Below, piece after piece: positions 17,162 to 25,954 of a stretch of DNA of 64,000 nucleotides. How positions within the stretch are numbered: the stretch's first letter is position 1; each line of letters begins with the position of its first letter. Source of the stretch: Eubacteriales bacterium (lineage in GTDB: Bacteria > Bacillota > Clostridia > Lachnospirales > Lachnospiraceae). The notes below the pieces were generated by a model. The model searched no databases. It saw only the letters and a list, made by a program, of their open reading frames with translations, and was not told the DNA's origin. The position numbers and the translations under genes were made by a program. The stretch is taken from NCBI GenBank assembly GCA_030536555.1, contig JAUNPU010000003.1, positions 1-64,000 on the forward strand. Reading direction: 5' to 3'.

Positions 17162-17196
17162 GCTGCTTTTGGCGGCAGAAGACAGGATGAGAGAAG

Positions 17197-18345
17197 ATGA
17201 AGATTAAACGAATCTGGATTGTGATAGCAGTGATTCTGGTGACGGGCATCTGGTCCACCAGCTATACGAAAAAGCGGGTGGAGAGTATGCGGATGAATAT
17301 TGCATACGAGGCGGCTCAGACCGAGATTACTGTGGCTGCGGCCACCGAAGCGGCACTGGATGCTGCACACCAGGATGCGGCACAGCAGGAAATGGCACAG
17401 CTGGAAGCGGCGGAATCGATACAGGACTTTGCTGGCGGCGGTCAGGCGAACCGGCAGAGGAACGGGAAGCTGAGTCAGGCAGACCTGCCTTTTCAGGGTG
17501 AAGCAGCCACAGACGGCGGCGCAGGAGCTCTGGAAGGAGCAGCGGAGGCTGCAGTGGAGGATAGCGCCGGTATGGCGATTGGGGCAGAAGCCGGAGTAGG
17601 CCCGGACGGCGCTGACGTGGCTGTGGCAGAAGCCGGAGTAAGCCCGGAAGGAGCTGGCATGGCGGCTGCGGCAGAAGCCGGTGTAAGCCCGGGTGGTGGC
17701 GGTATGGCAGCTGCGGCGAAAGCCGGGAGCGGTCCGGCAGGAGCTGGTGTGGCTGCGGCAGAAACCGGAATCAGCCCGGAAGGAGCTGCGCCGGAAGCTG
17801 TTATGAAAGGACCTGGAACTGCTGCGGCAGGACCGGGCAGCACTTCGGCAGCTTCGACGTACAGCGGCGGAGCAAACCAGATACCGGCAGGCGGAGGCAA
17901 TACGGCAGGACCGGGGCAGACGCAGAAGGAAGCATACTCCGCGGCAGGCGGCGTGCGGACCGAGGTGAAGACCGAGAATCCATACCGGAACCGGCTGGAG
18001 GAGCTGGATGCGCAGATTGAGAAGAAGCGGGCGGCGTCCGACGACACCACCGCCAATTACTTAAAAACAGCGGCTGAGAACGAGCGAAAGCTCTGGGATG
18101 CAGAGCTGAACCGGATCATAGATAAGCTGGAGGAACAGTTCTCGGCAGAGGAGAAGGAAGCATTTTTCAAGGAACAGAAGGAGTGGATCCGGGACCGGGA
18201 GAATACGGCGGTTACCGTATCCAAGAAGCAGAGCGGAAGCGCCATGGAAGAGGTGGAGTACAACATTTCCCTGGCGGAGACCACGCGGGCAAGAGCATAT
18301 GAACTGGCGGAGCTGTATGGGTCAGTATTATCGGAGGCGGACTGA
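17197..18345 (+). CDS. Membrane-anchored protein with LprI-like (DUF1311) domain and repetitive linker
   Basis: 382 residues in three parts. Residues 1-25 form one transmembrane anchor (IWIVIAVILVTGIW). Residues ~35-255 are an Ala/Gly/Glu/Pro-rich linker with about five copies of a 14-15 residue repeat of the type AGVSPEGAGMAAAAE. The C-terminal ~115 residues resemble the DUF1311/LprI domain (LDAQIEKK..., EQKEWIRDRENTAV, TRARAYELAELYG). It is most likely exposed outside the membrane, with the linker spanning part of the wall. LprI-domain proteins include lysozyme inhibitors, but function here is unknown. A weak GGAC hairpin plus TCTTTTT overlaps its stop. Confidence 0.75.
   Translation: MKIKRIWIVIAVILVTGIWSTSYTKKRVESMRMNIAYEAAQTEITVAAATEAALDAAHQDAAQQEMAQLEAAESIQDFAGGGQANRQRNGKLSQADLPFQGEAATDGGAGALEGAAEAAVEDSAGMAIGAEAGVGPDGADVAVAEAGVSPEGAGMAAAAEAGVSPGGGGMAAAAKAGSGPAGAGVAAAETGISPEGAAPEAVMKGPGTAAAGPGSTSAASTYSGGANQIPAGGGNTAGPGQTQKEAYSAAGGVRTEVKTENPYRNRLEELDAQIEKKRAASDDTTANYLKTAAENERKLWDAELNRIIDKLEEQFSAEEKEAFFKEQKEWIRDRENTAVTVSKKQSGSAMEEVEYNISLAETTRARAYELAELYGSVLSEAD
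17578..17793 (+). repeat. Protein-coding repeat, ~14-15 residues x5
   Basis: Inside the LprI-like gene, successive 42-45 bp segments encode variants of AGVSPEGAGMAAAAE. The copies have diverged (AGVGPDGADVAVAE, AGVSPGGGGMAAAAK, AGSGPAGAGVAAAE, TGISPEGAAPEAVMK), which marks expansion of a flexible spacer. Confidence 0.75.
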
Positions 18346-18392
18346 AAGGTCCGTCTCTTTTTCCGGATTTTTTCTAATTTCTCGTTTCTGTC

Positions 18393-18421
18393 TTGCTAAT
18401 TGCATCTTTCTATGGTAGGAT
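18393..18421 (+). promoter_or_regulatory. Sigma-A promoter upstream of the 43-residue gene and alaS
   Basis: TTGCTA (18393-18398), 17-bp spacer, TAGGAT (18416-18421). It lies between the end of the LprI-like gene and the small membrane-protein gene. Confidence 0.6.
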
Positions 18422-18469
18422 ACAAGGATGAAAGTATGATTAATCTGAACAATAAGGAGGATTTTTAAT

Positions 18470-18601
18470 ATGGCAGCGATAGCAGGTAGTTTTTTACAGT
18501 TGACCGTCAAGGCGATTATTTTTGCAGGCATTGCATATGCAGGAATCATCTGTGGGAAAAAGTTCAGAGATAAAAAAGATGCTGAGAAGTCCCAGGGCTG
18601 A
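18470..18601 (+). CDS. 43-residue single-pass membrane protein
   Basis: A short gene with AAGGAGG 10 nt before its ATG. The protein starts MAAIAGSFLQLTVKAIIF, continues as one hydrophobic helix (AGIAYAGIICG) and ends in a highly charged tail (KKFRDKKDAEK). It has its own promoter and ends 46 bp before alaS. The ribosome site, helix and charged tail make a real gene likely; no function can be assigned. Its position suggests co-transcription with alaS. Confidence 0.7.
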   Translation: MAAIAGSFLQLTVKAIIFAGIAYAGIICGKKFRDKKDAEKSQG

Positions 18602-18647
18602 TTAAGCCCCGGACTTGCAAGGCAGATATTACGGAGGAAGCATTAAA

Positions 18648-21287
18648 GTGAAGAAGTATGGTGTAAATGAATTGAGAAGAATGTTCCTGGAATTTTTCGA
18701 GAGCAAGGGACATCTGGCGATGAAGAGTTTCTCTCTGGTGCCGCACAACGACAACAGTCTGCTCCTCATCAACTCCGGCATGGCTCCGTTAAAGCCGTAT
18801 TTTACCGGACAGGAGATTCCGCCGAGAACGCGGGTGACCACCTGCCAGAAGTGTATCCGTACCGGCGATATCGAGAACATCGGTAAGACCGCACGTCACG
18901 GTACCTTTTTCGAGATGCTGGGCAACTTCTCTTTTGGAGATTATTTCAAGACTGAGGCCATTCACTGGTCCTGGGAATTCCTGACTGAGGTGGTCGGACT
19001 GGATCCGGACCGTCTGTACCCGTCCGTATACCAGGATGACGATGAGGCATTTGACATCTGGAACAAGCAGATCGGGATTCCGGCGGAGCGTATTTTCCGC
19101 TTCGGCAAGGAGGACAACTTCTGGGAGCATGGCGCCGGTCCGTGCGGTCCCTGTTCTGAGATCTACTACGACCGCGGTGAGAAGTACGGCTGCGGCAAGC
19201 CGGGCTGTACCGTAGGCTGTGAGTGCGACCGTTACATCGAGGTATGGAACAACGTATTCACCCAGTTTGAGAATGACGGCCATGGCAATTACACCGAACT
19301 GAAGCAGAAGAATATCGATACCGGTATGGGTCTGGAGCGTCTGGCTGTTGTGGTTCAGGACGTGGATTCCCTGTTTACCGTAGATACCAACAAGGCACTG
19401 CTTGACGAGGTCTGCGCACTGGCTCACACCCAGTACCAGGCGGATGCGAAGAAGGATGTTTCCCTGCGTATCATTGCTGACCACGTGAAGTCCTGTACCT
19501 TCATGATTTCCGATGGTATCATGCCGTCCAACGAGGGCCGCGGCTATGTGCTGCGCCGTCTGCTGCGCCGTGCGGCACGTCATGGCAGACTCCTTGGCAT
19601 CGAGGGCAGATTTATGGCAGAGCTCAGCAAGACTGTGATTGAGCTGTCCAAGGACGGTTATCCGGAGCTGGAGGAGAAGAAGGTGATGATTCTCAAGGTT
19701 CTGGCTGAGGAAGAAGAGAAGTTCAACAAGACCATCGATCAGGGTCTGGCGATCCTGGCTGACATGGAAGCAGAGATGGCTGAGAAGAAGGAGACTGTGC
19801 TGTCCGGCGAGAATGCATTCAAGCTGTATGACACCTACGGATTCCCATTAGACTTAACCATCGAGATTCTGGAAGAGAAGAATCTGACCGTTGATGAGGC
19901 GGGCTTCCAGGCTGCCATGAAGGAGCAGCGTGAGAAGGCACGTGCGGCAAGAAAGACCACCAACTACATGGGCGCAGATGTGACCGTATACCAGTCCATT
20001 CCGGCAGATGTAGCAACGAAGTTCGTGGGCTATGACCGCCTGATCCATGATTCCAGAATCTCCGTACTGACCACCGACACGGAGCTGGCAGAGGCTCTGA
20101 CCGACGGACAGCGCGGTACCATTATCGTGGACGAGACCCCGTTCTACGGCACCATGGGCGGCCAGAACGGTGACCGCGGTGTGATTTCCAGTGCCAACGG
20201 TACCTTCGTGGTTGAGGAGACCATCCACTTACAGGGCACCAAGGTTGGTCACGTGGGTCATATGACCAGCGGCATGCTGACCGTAGGCGAGACCGTGACA
20301 CTGTCTGTGGACCCGGAGAGCCGTACCTCCACCGAGAAGAACCACAGTGCGACCCATCTGTTACAGAAGGCGCTGCGCACCGTGCTGGGCGAGCATGTAG
20401 AGCAGGCAGGCTCTCTGGTTACTCCGGATCGTCTGCGCTTTGACTTTACCCATTTCTCTGCTATGACCCCGGAGGAGTTAAAGGCTGTTGAGGAGCTGGT
20501 AAACAGGGAAATCCAGGCAGGTCTGGATGTTGTGACACAGGAGATGACTCTGGATGAGGCGAAGAAGACCGGCGCTATGGCGCTGTTTGGCGAAAAATAT
20601 GGCGAGAAGGTACGTGTCGTTAAGATGGGCGACTTCTCTACAGAGCTTTGCGGTGGTACTCATGTCGGCAATACTGGTGTCATTCACGCATTCAAGATTG
20701 TTTCAGAGGCAGGTATCGCAGCAGGTGTCCGCAGAATCGAGGCACTGACCGGCGAGGGTCTGATGGCATATTATAAGAAGACCGAGGAAGAGCTGCACGA
20801 AGCTGCCAAGGCTGCCAAGACCAGTCCGGCTGAGCTGACTGCCAAGATCGAGGCCATGATGGAGGAGATCAAGGCGCTGCACGCTGAAAACGACAAGCTT
20901 AAGAGCAAGCTGGCCAACGAGTCCTTGGGAGACGTTATGAGCCAGGTGAAGGAGATTAACGGCGTGAAGGTTCTGGCAACCAAAGTCACTGACGTTGACA
21001 TGAACGGTCTCAGAAACTTAGGCGACCAGCTGAAGGAAAAGCTTGGCGAGGGCGTGATCGTGCTGGCAAGCGTTCAGGGCGAGAAGGTCAGCCTGATGGC
21101 AACTGCTACCGATGAGGCTCAGAAGAAGGGCGCTCATGCAGGCAACCTGATCAAGGCAATCGCTTCACTTGTTGGCGGTGGCGGCGGCGGACGTCCGAAC
21201 ATGGCACAGGCAGGCGGCAAGAACCCGGCAGGTGTGGACGCTGCCCTTGAGAAAGCCTACGAAGCTGCAGCAGAACAGATTCACTGA
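18648..21287 (+). CDS. alaS: Alanyl-tRNA synthetase
   Basis: Charges tRNA-Ala and removes mischarged serine or glycine. The class II catalytic domain is at the N-terminus. The editing domain shows the zinc ligands HSATH and CGGTH. A coiled coil (~residues 715-760) leads to the DHHA1-type C-terminal domain ending GGGGGGRPNMAQAGG. 879 residues is normal. The start is the GTG at 18,648, preceded by GGAGGAAG; an in-frame ATG further upstream has no ribosome site. No T-box leader is visible. Confidence 0.97.
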   Translation: MKKYGVNELRRMFLEFFESKGHLAMKSFSLVPHNDNSLLLINSGMAPLKPYFTGQEIPPRTRVTTCQKCIRTGDIENIGKTARHGTFFEMLGNFSFGDYFKTEAIHWSWEFLTEVVGLDPDRLYPSVYQDDDEAFDIWNKQIGIPAERIFRFGKEDNFWEHGAGPCGPCSEIYYDRGEKYGCGKPGCTVGCECDRYIEVWNNVFTQFENDGHGNYTELKQKNIDTGMGLERLAVVVQDVDSLFTVDTNKALLDEVCALAHTQYQADAKKDVSLRIIADHVKSCTFMISDGIMPSNEGRGYVLRRLLRRAARHGRLLGIEGRFMAELSKTVIELSKDGYPELEEKKVMILKVLAEEEEKFNKTIDQGLAILADMEAEMAEKKETVLSGENAFKLYDTYGFPLDLTIEILEEKNLTVDEAGFQAAMKEQREKARAARKTTNYMGADVTVYQSIPADVATKFVGYDRLIHDSRISVLTTDTELAEALTDGQRGTIIVDETPFYGTMGGQNGDRGVISSANGTFVVEETIHLQGTKVGHVGHMTSGMLTVGETVTLSVDPESRTSTEKNHSATHLLQKALRTVLGEHVEQAGSLVTPDRLRFDFTHFSAMTPEELKAVEELVNREIQAGLDVVTQEMTLDEAKKTGAMALFGEKYGEKVRVVKMGDFSTELCGGTHVGNTGVIHAFKIVSEAGIAAGVRRIEALTGEGLMAYYKKTEEELHEAAKAAKTSPAELTAKIEAMMEEIKALHAENDKLKSKLANESLGDVMSQVKEINGVKVLATKVTDVDMNGLRNLGDQLKEKLGEGVIVLASVQGEKVSLMATATDEAQKKGAHAGNLIKAIASLVGGGGGGRPNMAQAGGKNPAGVDAALEKAYEAAAEQIH

Positions 21288-21337
21288 TCGGCACTGGAAA
21301 AAATTTGAAAAAATTTCGTCTTTCCTGCAAAAAACAG

Positions 21338-21365
21338 TTGACGAATGGAGAATTTATGTTATAAT
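21338..21365 (+). promoter_or_regulatory. Extended -10 sigma-A promoter of rpsU
   Basis: TTGACG (21338-21343), 16-bp spacer, TATAAT (21360-21365) preceded by TG at one base distance (TGTTATAAT). Expected to be strong, fitting a ribosomal protein gene. Confidence 0.85.
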
Positions 21366-21391
21366 CATACCAGTGCTATAAAATACCCAAA

Positions 21392-21420
21392 CAGTTGTAT
21401 TATGCACAAGTACACAACTG
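21392..21420 (+). promoter_or_regulatory. Leader hairpin of rpsU
   Basis: CAGTTGT (21392-21398) pairs with ACAACTG (21414-21420) around a 15-nt loop. The hairpin ends directly before the ribosome site region GAGGGAGG. It may modulate translation; no known S21 autoregulatory element is recognised. Confidence 0.4.
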
Positions 21421-21441
21421 GAGGGAGGTTAGGTGTGAGCT

Positions 21442-21618
21442 ATGTCAAACGTTATCGTTAAAGAGAACGAGAGTCTGGACAGCGCATTACGCAGATTCAA
21501 GAGAAACTGCGCAAAGGCTGGTATTCAGCAGGAGATTCGTAAGAGAGAGCATTACGAAAAGCCAAGCGTAAGACGCAAGAAAAAGTCTGAAGCTGCTAGA
21601 AAACGCAAATTTAACTAA
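21442..21618 (+). CDS. rpsU: 30S ribosomal protein S21
   Basis: 58-residue basic protein of the small ribosomal subunit, starting [20 protein letters not shown] and ending in a Lys/Arg-rich tail ([15 protein letters not shown]). GAGGGAGG lies upstream of the ATG at 21,442. It has its own promoter and terminator, so it is expressed as a single-gene unit between alaS and the yqfC-yqfD cluster, an order seen in many Firmicutes. Confidence 0.97.
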   Translation: MSNVIVKENESLDSALRRFKRNCAKAGIQQEIRKREHYEKPSVRRKKKSEAARKRKFN

Positions 21619-21628
21619 ATGTTCAGAA

Positions 21629-21656
21629 ATCCCCAGTCATATGGCTGGGGATTTTT
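21629..21656 (+). terminator. Terminator of rpsU
   Basis: AATCCCCAG (21629-21637) pairs with CTGGGGATT (21644-21652), followed by TTTTTT. Confidence 0.93.
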
Positions 21657-21689
21657 TCGTATCTTAGTAGTAAGTATCCGCACAGGGGA

Positions 21690-21965
21690 ATGCCATTGTT
21701 CGATCAAATCAGGATCGCGGCGGCAGACGGGCTGAAGCTGCCGAAGGATGTGGTGCTGGGAGAGGTGCTGATCTCCTTTGTGGGCAGGTGCAGCGTAACC
21801 ATTGAAAATTATCGGGGCATTCTGATCTACGATGACAGCACGGTGAAGCTGCAGGCAAAGCACTGTAAGCTGATTATTCACGGGAAACGCCTTCATATTG
21901 AATATTATAACCACGATGAGATGAAGATCACCGGGCTGATTCAGTCCATGGAATTCGGTGATTAG
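21690..21965 (+). CDS. yqfC: Sporulation protein YqfC (YabP/YqfC family)
   Basis: Small protein of the sigma-E regulon in spore formers. The family core LPKDVVLGEVLISFVGRCSVTIENYRGI and the LQAKHCKLIIHGKRLHIEYYN strand pattern are present. 91 residues. The ATG at 21,690 is very close to the AGGGGA ribosome site; a TTG two codons later would have better spacing, so the start is uncertain by two residues. yqfD follows 47 bp later, as in Bacillus subtilis. Confidence 0.88.
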   Translation: MPLFDQIRIAAADGLKLPKDVVLGEVLISFVGRCSVTIENYRGILIYDDSTVKLQAKHCKLIIHGKRLHIEYYNHDEMKITGLIQSMEFGD

Positions 21966-22012
21966 GCTGAGATGGGAAATCTGGCGATGATCGCAGACGG
22001 GAGTGGGTCTGG

Positions 22013-23239
22013 TTGTTGTATTTGTATCGCTTGTGGGGCGGGTATCTGAGAGTCAGTCTGAGGGGCTACTCGCCGGAACGGTTTCTGAATCTGTGCATGG
22101 CCAATCAGATTGTGATCTGGGACCTGCGGTATGTTGAGGACGGTTATCAGTTCCTGATCACGGTGAAGGACTTTCGGCGGGTGAAGACGCTGGTGCGAAA
22201 GGCGCAGGTACATCTGAGAATCATGGGAAGGTTTGGACTTCCTTTTTTTTTACACCGGAACCGGAGACGGAAGCTCTACGGGGCAGGAGTGGCGGCGTTT
22301 TTCCTGATTCTTTTGGTAATGTCCCGGTTTATCTGGAATATCACCATCGAGGGGAACCGCCGCTTTACCGACGATGGGCTGATGCACTACCTAAGCACCC
22401 TCAATATTTCCTATGGAATGAGAAAGAGCAGCATTGACTGCGACAGCCTGGAGGAGTCCATCCGCAGCCGGTATCCGGAGATCGTCTGGGTGTCGGCGCG
22501 GGTGTCTGGTACCCGGCTGCTGATCAAGATCAAGGAAAATGAAGTGATGGGGCATGCCATACAGAAGGAGGATATGCCCCGGGACCTGGTGGCAGCAAAG
22601 GACGGGGTGATCACCGGGATGGTGGTCCGGCAGGGCAAGGCACAGGTTGAGATTGGAGATGCCGTGGTACAGGGGCAGGTGCTGGTAAGCGGCGTCATTC
22701 CCATTTACAATGATTCCGAGGAGCTGGTGAACCGGCAGTATGTGCGGGCGGATGGGGATATTCTGGCAAAAACGGAGTATCATTATGAAGAAGAGCTTCC
22801 GCCGCTTCGCAGCCAGCGGGTGGACACGGGAAGGGAGCGCCATGGCATGGGGCTTTGGCTGGGGACGGCTTCCTTCGTGTGGCTGCTGCCGGGGAGCAAG
22901 GAAAATCCCTGGGAGCTGTCCCGGGAGACCAGACAGCTGGTGCTGTTTCAGGACTTTTATCTGCCGGTGTGGGTGGACCGGATCCGGGCAAGGGAATATG
23001 TGCTGTATGAGCGAAGCTGGAGACCGGAGGAGCTGGAAGCGGAGAAGGAACAAATAAATTCGTGGAAAATTCAAAATTTGACACAAAAAGGGGTACAAAT
23101 AATTGAAAATAATGTTAAAATATTAAATAAGAGTTCCGGCTGGAGCATTCGGGGCCAGATGGTGCTGGAGGAGCCCATTGGAACGGGACAGAATATTAAT
23201 CAGGAAGAGGAGACCAAGCAGCTGGATGAGTGTAATTGA
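22013..23239 (+). CDS. yqfD: Sporulation protein YqfD
   Basis: Membrane protein needed for efficient sporulation in Bacillus. The N-terminal cytoplasmic region (GGYLRVSLRGYSPERFLNLC) is followed by one transmembrane helix at ~residues 85-103 (GAGVAAFFLILLVMSRFIW) and a large external domain. 408 residues, typical. The start is a TTG at 22,013 (or the next TTG), with a GGGAG-type ribosome site; no ATG is available. The 3' end overlaps phoH by 14 bp. The last ~50 codons are more AT-rich than the rest. Confidence 0.9.
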   Translation: MLYLYRLWGGYLRVSLRGYSPERFLNLCMANQIVIWDLRYVEDGYQFLITVKDFRRVKTLVRKAQVHLRIMGRFGLPFFLHRNRRRKLYGAGVAAFFLILLVMSRFIWNITIEGNRRFTDDGLMHYLSTLNISYGMRKSSIDCDSLEESIRSRYPEIVWVSARVSGTRLLIKIKENEVMGHAIQKEDMPRDLVAAKDGVITGMVVRQGKAQVEIGDAVVQGQVLVSGVIPIYNDSEELVNRQYVRADGDILAKTEYHYEEELPPLRSQRVDTGRERHGMGLWLGTASFVWLLPGSKENPWELSRETRQLVLFQDFYLPVWVDRIRAREYVLYERSWRPEELEAEKEQINSWKIQNLTQKGVQIIENNVKILNKSSGWSIRGQMVLEEPIGTGQNINQEEETKQLDECN

Positions 23240-24236
23240 GACAATCATAGATATACCGATTGAACATGAGAAGAATGTGTGCGGTCAGTTCGACTGCTAT
23301 TTGAAGAAGATCGAGCGGACCCTTCATGTGACGATCGTGGCAAGAGACGGAGCCATCAAGATCATCGGACCGGAGGGGATGATCCAGAAGGCCAAGAGCG
23401 TATTCAACAATCTGGTGGAGCTGTCAAAGCGGGGCAACGGAATCACGGAGCAGAATGTGGATTATGCGCTTTCCCTGTCATTTACGGAGTCGGATCACGC
23501 GATTCTGGAGATCGATAAGGACATCATCTGCCGGACCGTCAACGGAAAGCCGGTGAAGCCCAAGACCCTGGGACAGAAGCAGTATGTGGACACAATCCGC
23601 AAGAAGATGATCGTGTTCGGCATCGGACCGGCAGGTACGGGCAAGACCTATCTTGCCATGGCGATGGCGATTCAGGCATTTAAAAATGGTGAGGTGAACC
23701 GGATCATCCTGACCCGCCCGGCCATCGAGGCGGGTGAGAAGCTGGGATTCCTTCCCGGTGATCTGCAGAGCAAGATCGACCCGTATCTGCGGCCGCTCTA
23801 CGATGCCCTGTATCAGATCATGGGGGCGGAGAGCTTTCTGCACAACTCGGAGAAGGGGCTTATCGAGGTGGCGCCGCTTGCCTACATGCGCGGACGTACC
23901 CTTGACAATGCCTACATTATTCTGGATGAGGCGCAGAATACGACGCCTGCCCAGATGAAGATGTTCCTGACCCGTATCGGCTTTGGCTCCAAGGTGATCG
24001 TCACCGGAGACAAGACCCAGAAGGACCTTCCCAGCGGAGCCACCTCGGGACTGGATATGGCCATGAAGGTGCTTCACAAGATTGATGACATCGGCTTCTG
24101 CAATCTGACCAGCAAGGATGTGGTGCGCCACCCGCTGGTTCAGAAGATTGTGCAGGCATACGATGATTACGAAAGAAAGAGCAATCCGGCAGAGCGGAAT
24201 CCACGGGGAAAGCATTTCCGTGACCGCGACCGGTAG
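23226..24236 (+). CDS. phoH: PhoH family ATPase
   Basis: Cytoplasmic P-loop ATPase of the PhoH/PhoL type, linked by conserved gene context with ybeY to ribosome or RNA quality control. Walker A GPAGTGKT starts at residue 134; Walker B is IILDEAQN. The N-terminal ~110 residues form a KH-like region. 336 residues from the ATG at 23,226, which overlaps the yqfD end. ybeY begins 10 bp after its stop. Confidence 0.95.
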   Translation: MSVIETIIDIPIEHEKNVCGQFDCYLKKIERTLHVTIVARDGAIKIIGPEGMIQKAKSVFNNLVELSKRGNGITEQNVDYALSLSFTESDHAILEIDKDIICRTVNGKPVKPKTLGQKQYVDTIRKKMIVFGIGPAGTGKTYLAMAMAIQAFKNGEVNRIILTRPAIEAGEKLGFLPGDLQSKIDPYLRPLYDALYQIMGAESFLHNSEKGLIEVAPLAYMRGRTLDNAYIILDEAQNTTPAQMKMFLTRIGFGSKVIVTGDKTQKDLPSGATSGLDMAMKVLHKIDDIGFCNLTSKDVVRHPLVQKIVQAYDDYERKSNPAERNPRGKHFRDRDR

Positions 24237-24246
24237 AGGGCGTGTT

Positions 24247-24744
24247 ATGACGATTAATTTGGATTATGAGACAGACAAAAAGCTGGATGTGGACTATGAG
24301 AAGATTGTAAATGATATCATTCCGGCGGCACTGGACTATGAGCACTGCCCCTATGAGGCGGAGGTCAATGTGCTGCTGACGGACAATCATGAGATTCAGG
24401 AGATCAACCGGGAGTACCGGGAGATCGACGCGCCGACAGACGTGCTGTCATTTCCCATGGTGGATTTTGAGCGGGAGGCTGACTTTGACCACGTGGAGGA
24501 GCATGTGGAGGATTATTTCAATCCGGAGACCGGAGAGCTGTTGCTGGGTGATATTATCATATCGGTAGAGAAGGTCATCGAGCAGGCGGAAAAGTACGGT
24601 CACTCAAAGGAACGGGAGCTGGCATTTCTGATCGCCCACAGTATGCTGCATCTGTGCGGTTATGACCACATGGACGACGCGGAGCGGGAAGTGATGGAGA
24701 AGAAGCAGAGTGCGATTCTGGAGGCCGAAGGATACTATAGATGA
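24247..24744 (+). CDS. ybeY: Endoribonuclease YbeY, 16S rRNA maturation factor
   Basis: Zinc-dependent RNase involved in 16S rRNA 3'-end processing and ribosome quality control. The signature HSMLHLCGYDH gives the three zinc ligands His131, His135 and His141. The segment PTDVLSFPM is also conserved. 165 residues from the ATG at 24,247; the ribosome site (GAGGG) is weak, consistent with coupling to phoH. It overlaps the next gene by four bases (ATGA). Confidence 0.95.
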   Translation: MTINLDYETDKKLDVDYEKIVNDIIPAALDYEHCPYEAEVNVLLTDNHEIQEINREYREIDAPTDVLSFPMVDFEREADFDHVEEHVEDYFNPETGELLLGDIIISVEKVIEQAEKYGHSKERELAFLIAHSMLHLCGYDHMDDAEREVMEKKQSAILEAEGYYR

Positions 24745-25898
24745 CAAAACGAAGATGGATTGGGGTGGCTGGAACCTTGTTGGTTGTCAGCCTGATGGGA
24801 ATGAGCGGCTGCGCTGGGAAAGCGCCGGAGCGGCTGGCAGAAGAGGCGGTAGCTGAGACAGTTGCCATTGCACCGGAGGCGGAAAAGCCTCTGGTGGTGA
24901 TTGAGACGGAGGCACCGGAGACGGAGGCTGAGACAGAAAGTCCGACGCCGGAGATTCCGGAGGAGCGGGTCGAGGTGGACGGTATGATCCAGAGCTATCT
25001 CACGGGGGAGATGGTTCCGGTGGCACAGGGGAACCGGCGTCCCCTTGCGATCATGATGAGCAATGACAAGGCGGCGCTGCCTCAGTACGGCATCAACCGG
25101 GCAGGGGTGGTCTATGAGGCACCGGTGGAGGGCACCATGAACCGCTACATGGCGATCATGGAGAACTACGATGATCTGGACCGTATCGGGTCTGTGCGAA
25201 GCTGCCGGACCTACTATACATACTTCGCGCGGGAGTTCGACGCGATCTATGCTCATTTCGGGCAGAGTACCTTCGCCAAGCCGTACCTGAAGAATGTGGA
25301 CAATATCAACGGCATCGACGGTATCGGCAGCACGGCGTACTACCGGGCGAAGGATAAGAAAGCGCCTCACAATGCCTACGCAAGCTTTCAGGGGATTCAG
25401 AGAGCCATCGAGAAGCTGGGATACTCTCAGGAGTATGATGCTGACTACGACGGGCACTTTAAGTTCACCAGAGGAGAGCCGGTGGTGCCGGAGGGCGATG
25501 GCGTCCGGGAAGCCTACAAGGTGGTGCCGGGGTATCGGCTCAATGAGCCATGGTTTGAGTACCATGAGGACGACGGGCTTTACTATCGCTATCAGTACGG
25601 CGGACCTCACAGAGGCAGCGAGGGGCAGATCGCGGTGAAGAACCTGATCATCCAGTACTGCCCGGCGGGATATTATGCCACCACCGACTACCGCAATATC
25701 AATGTCCATGAGGACTCCTGGGGCTACTACATCACCAATGGCAGGTCTCTGGATGTTACCTGCAAAAAGGACGGCGAGTTCGGCATTACCCGCTACTATG
25801 GACCGGACGGAGAAGAGATCCGGCTGAATCCGGGGAAGACCTGGATCTGCATTGCCACCACCAACGATATGGGTGTGGCTGAGATCACCGGAAAATAA
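24741..25898 (+). CDS. DUF3048 (YerB-like) lipoprotein
   Basis: 385-residue predicted lipoprotein. The signal peptide ends GMSGC with Cys24; a Glu-rich low-complexity tether (~30-75) is followed by the DUF3048 domain with RPLAIMMSNDKAALPQYGINRAG, RIGSVRSCRTYY and a C-terminal WGYYITNGRSLDVTCKK. The molecular function of the family is not known; homologues sit on the outer face of the membrane. It overlaps the ybeY stop by four bases, so it is translated from the same message. Confidence 0.85.
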   Translation: MTKRRWIGVAGTLLVVSLMGMSGCAGKAPERLAEEAVAETVAIAPEAEKPLVVIETEAPETEAETESPTPEIPEERVEVDGMIQSYLTGEMVPVAQGNRRPLAIMMSNDKAALPQYGINRAGVVYEAPVEGTMNRYMAIMENYDDLDRIGSVRSCRTYYTYFAREFDAIYAHFGQSTFAKPYLKNVDNINGIDGIGSTAYYRAKDKKAPHNAYASFQGIQRAIEKLGYSQEYDADYDGHFKFTRGEPVVPEGDGVREAYKVVPGYRLNEPWFEYHEDDGLYYRYQYGGPHRGSEGQIAVKNLIIQYCPAGYYATTDYRNINVHEDSWGYYITNGRSLDVTCKKDGEFGITRYYGPDGEEIRLNPGKTWICIATTNDMGVAEITGK

Positions 25899-25954
25899 AT
25901 GGATAAAAGAGGCAGAATAAGCAGATACTGTACTTATCATATGGAGGTTTGAAC

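Noticed and set aside
18346..18647. T-box riboswitch ahead of alaS
   Set aside because: No T-box sequence, specifier stem or antiterminator was found; the region instead holds a promoter and a 43-codon gene.
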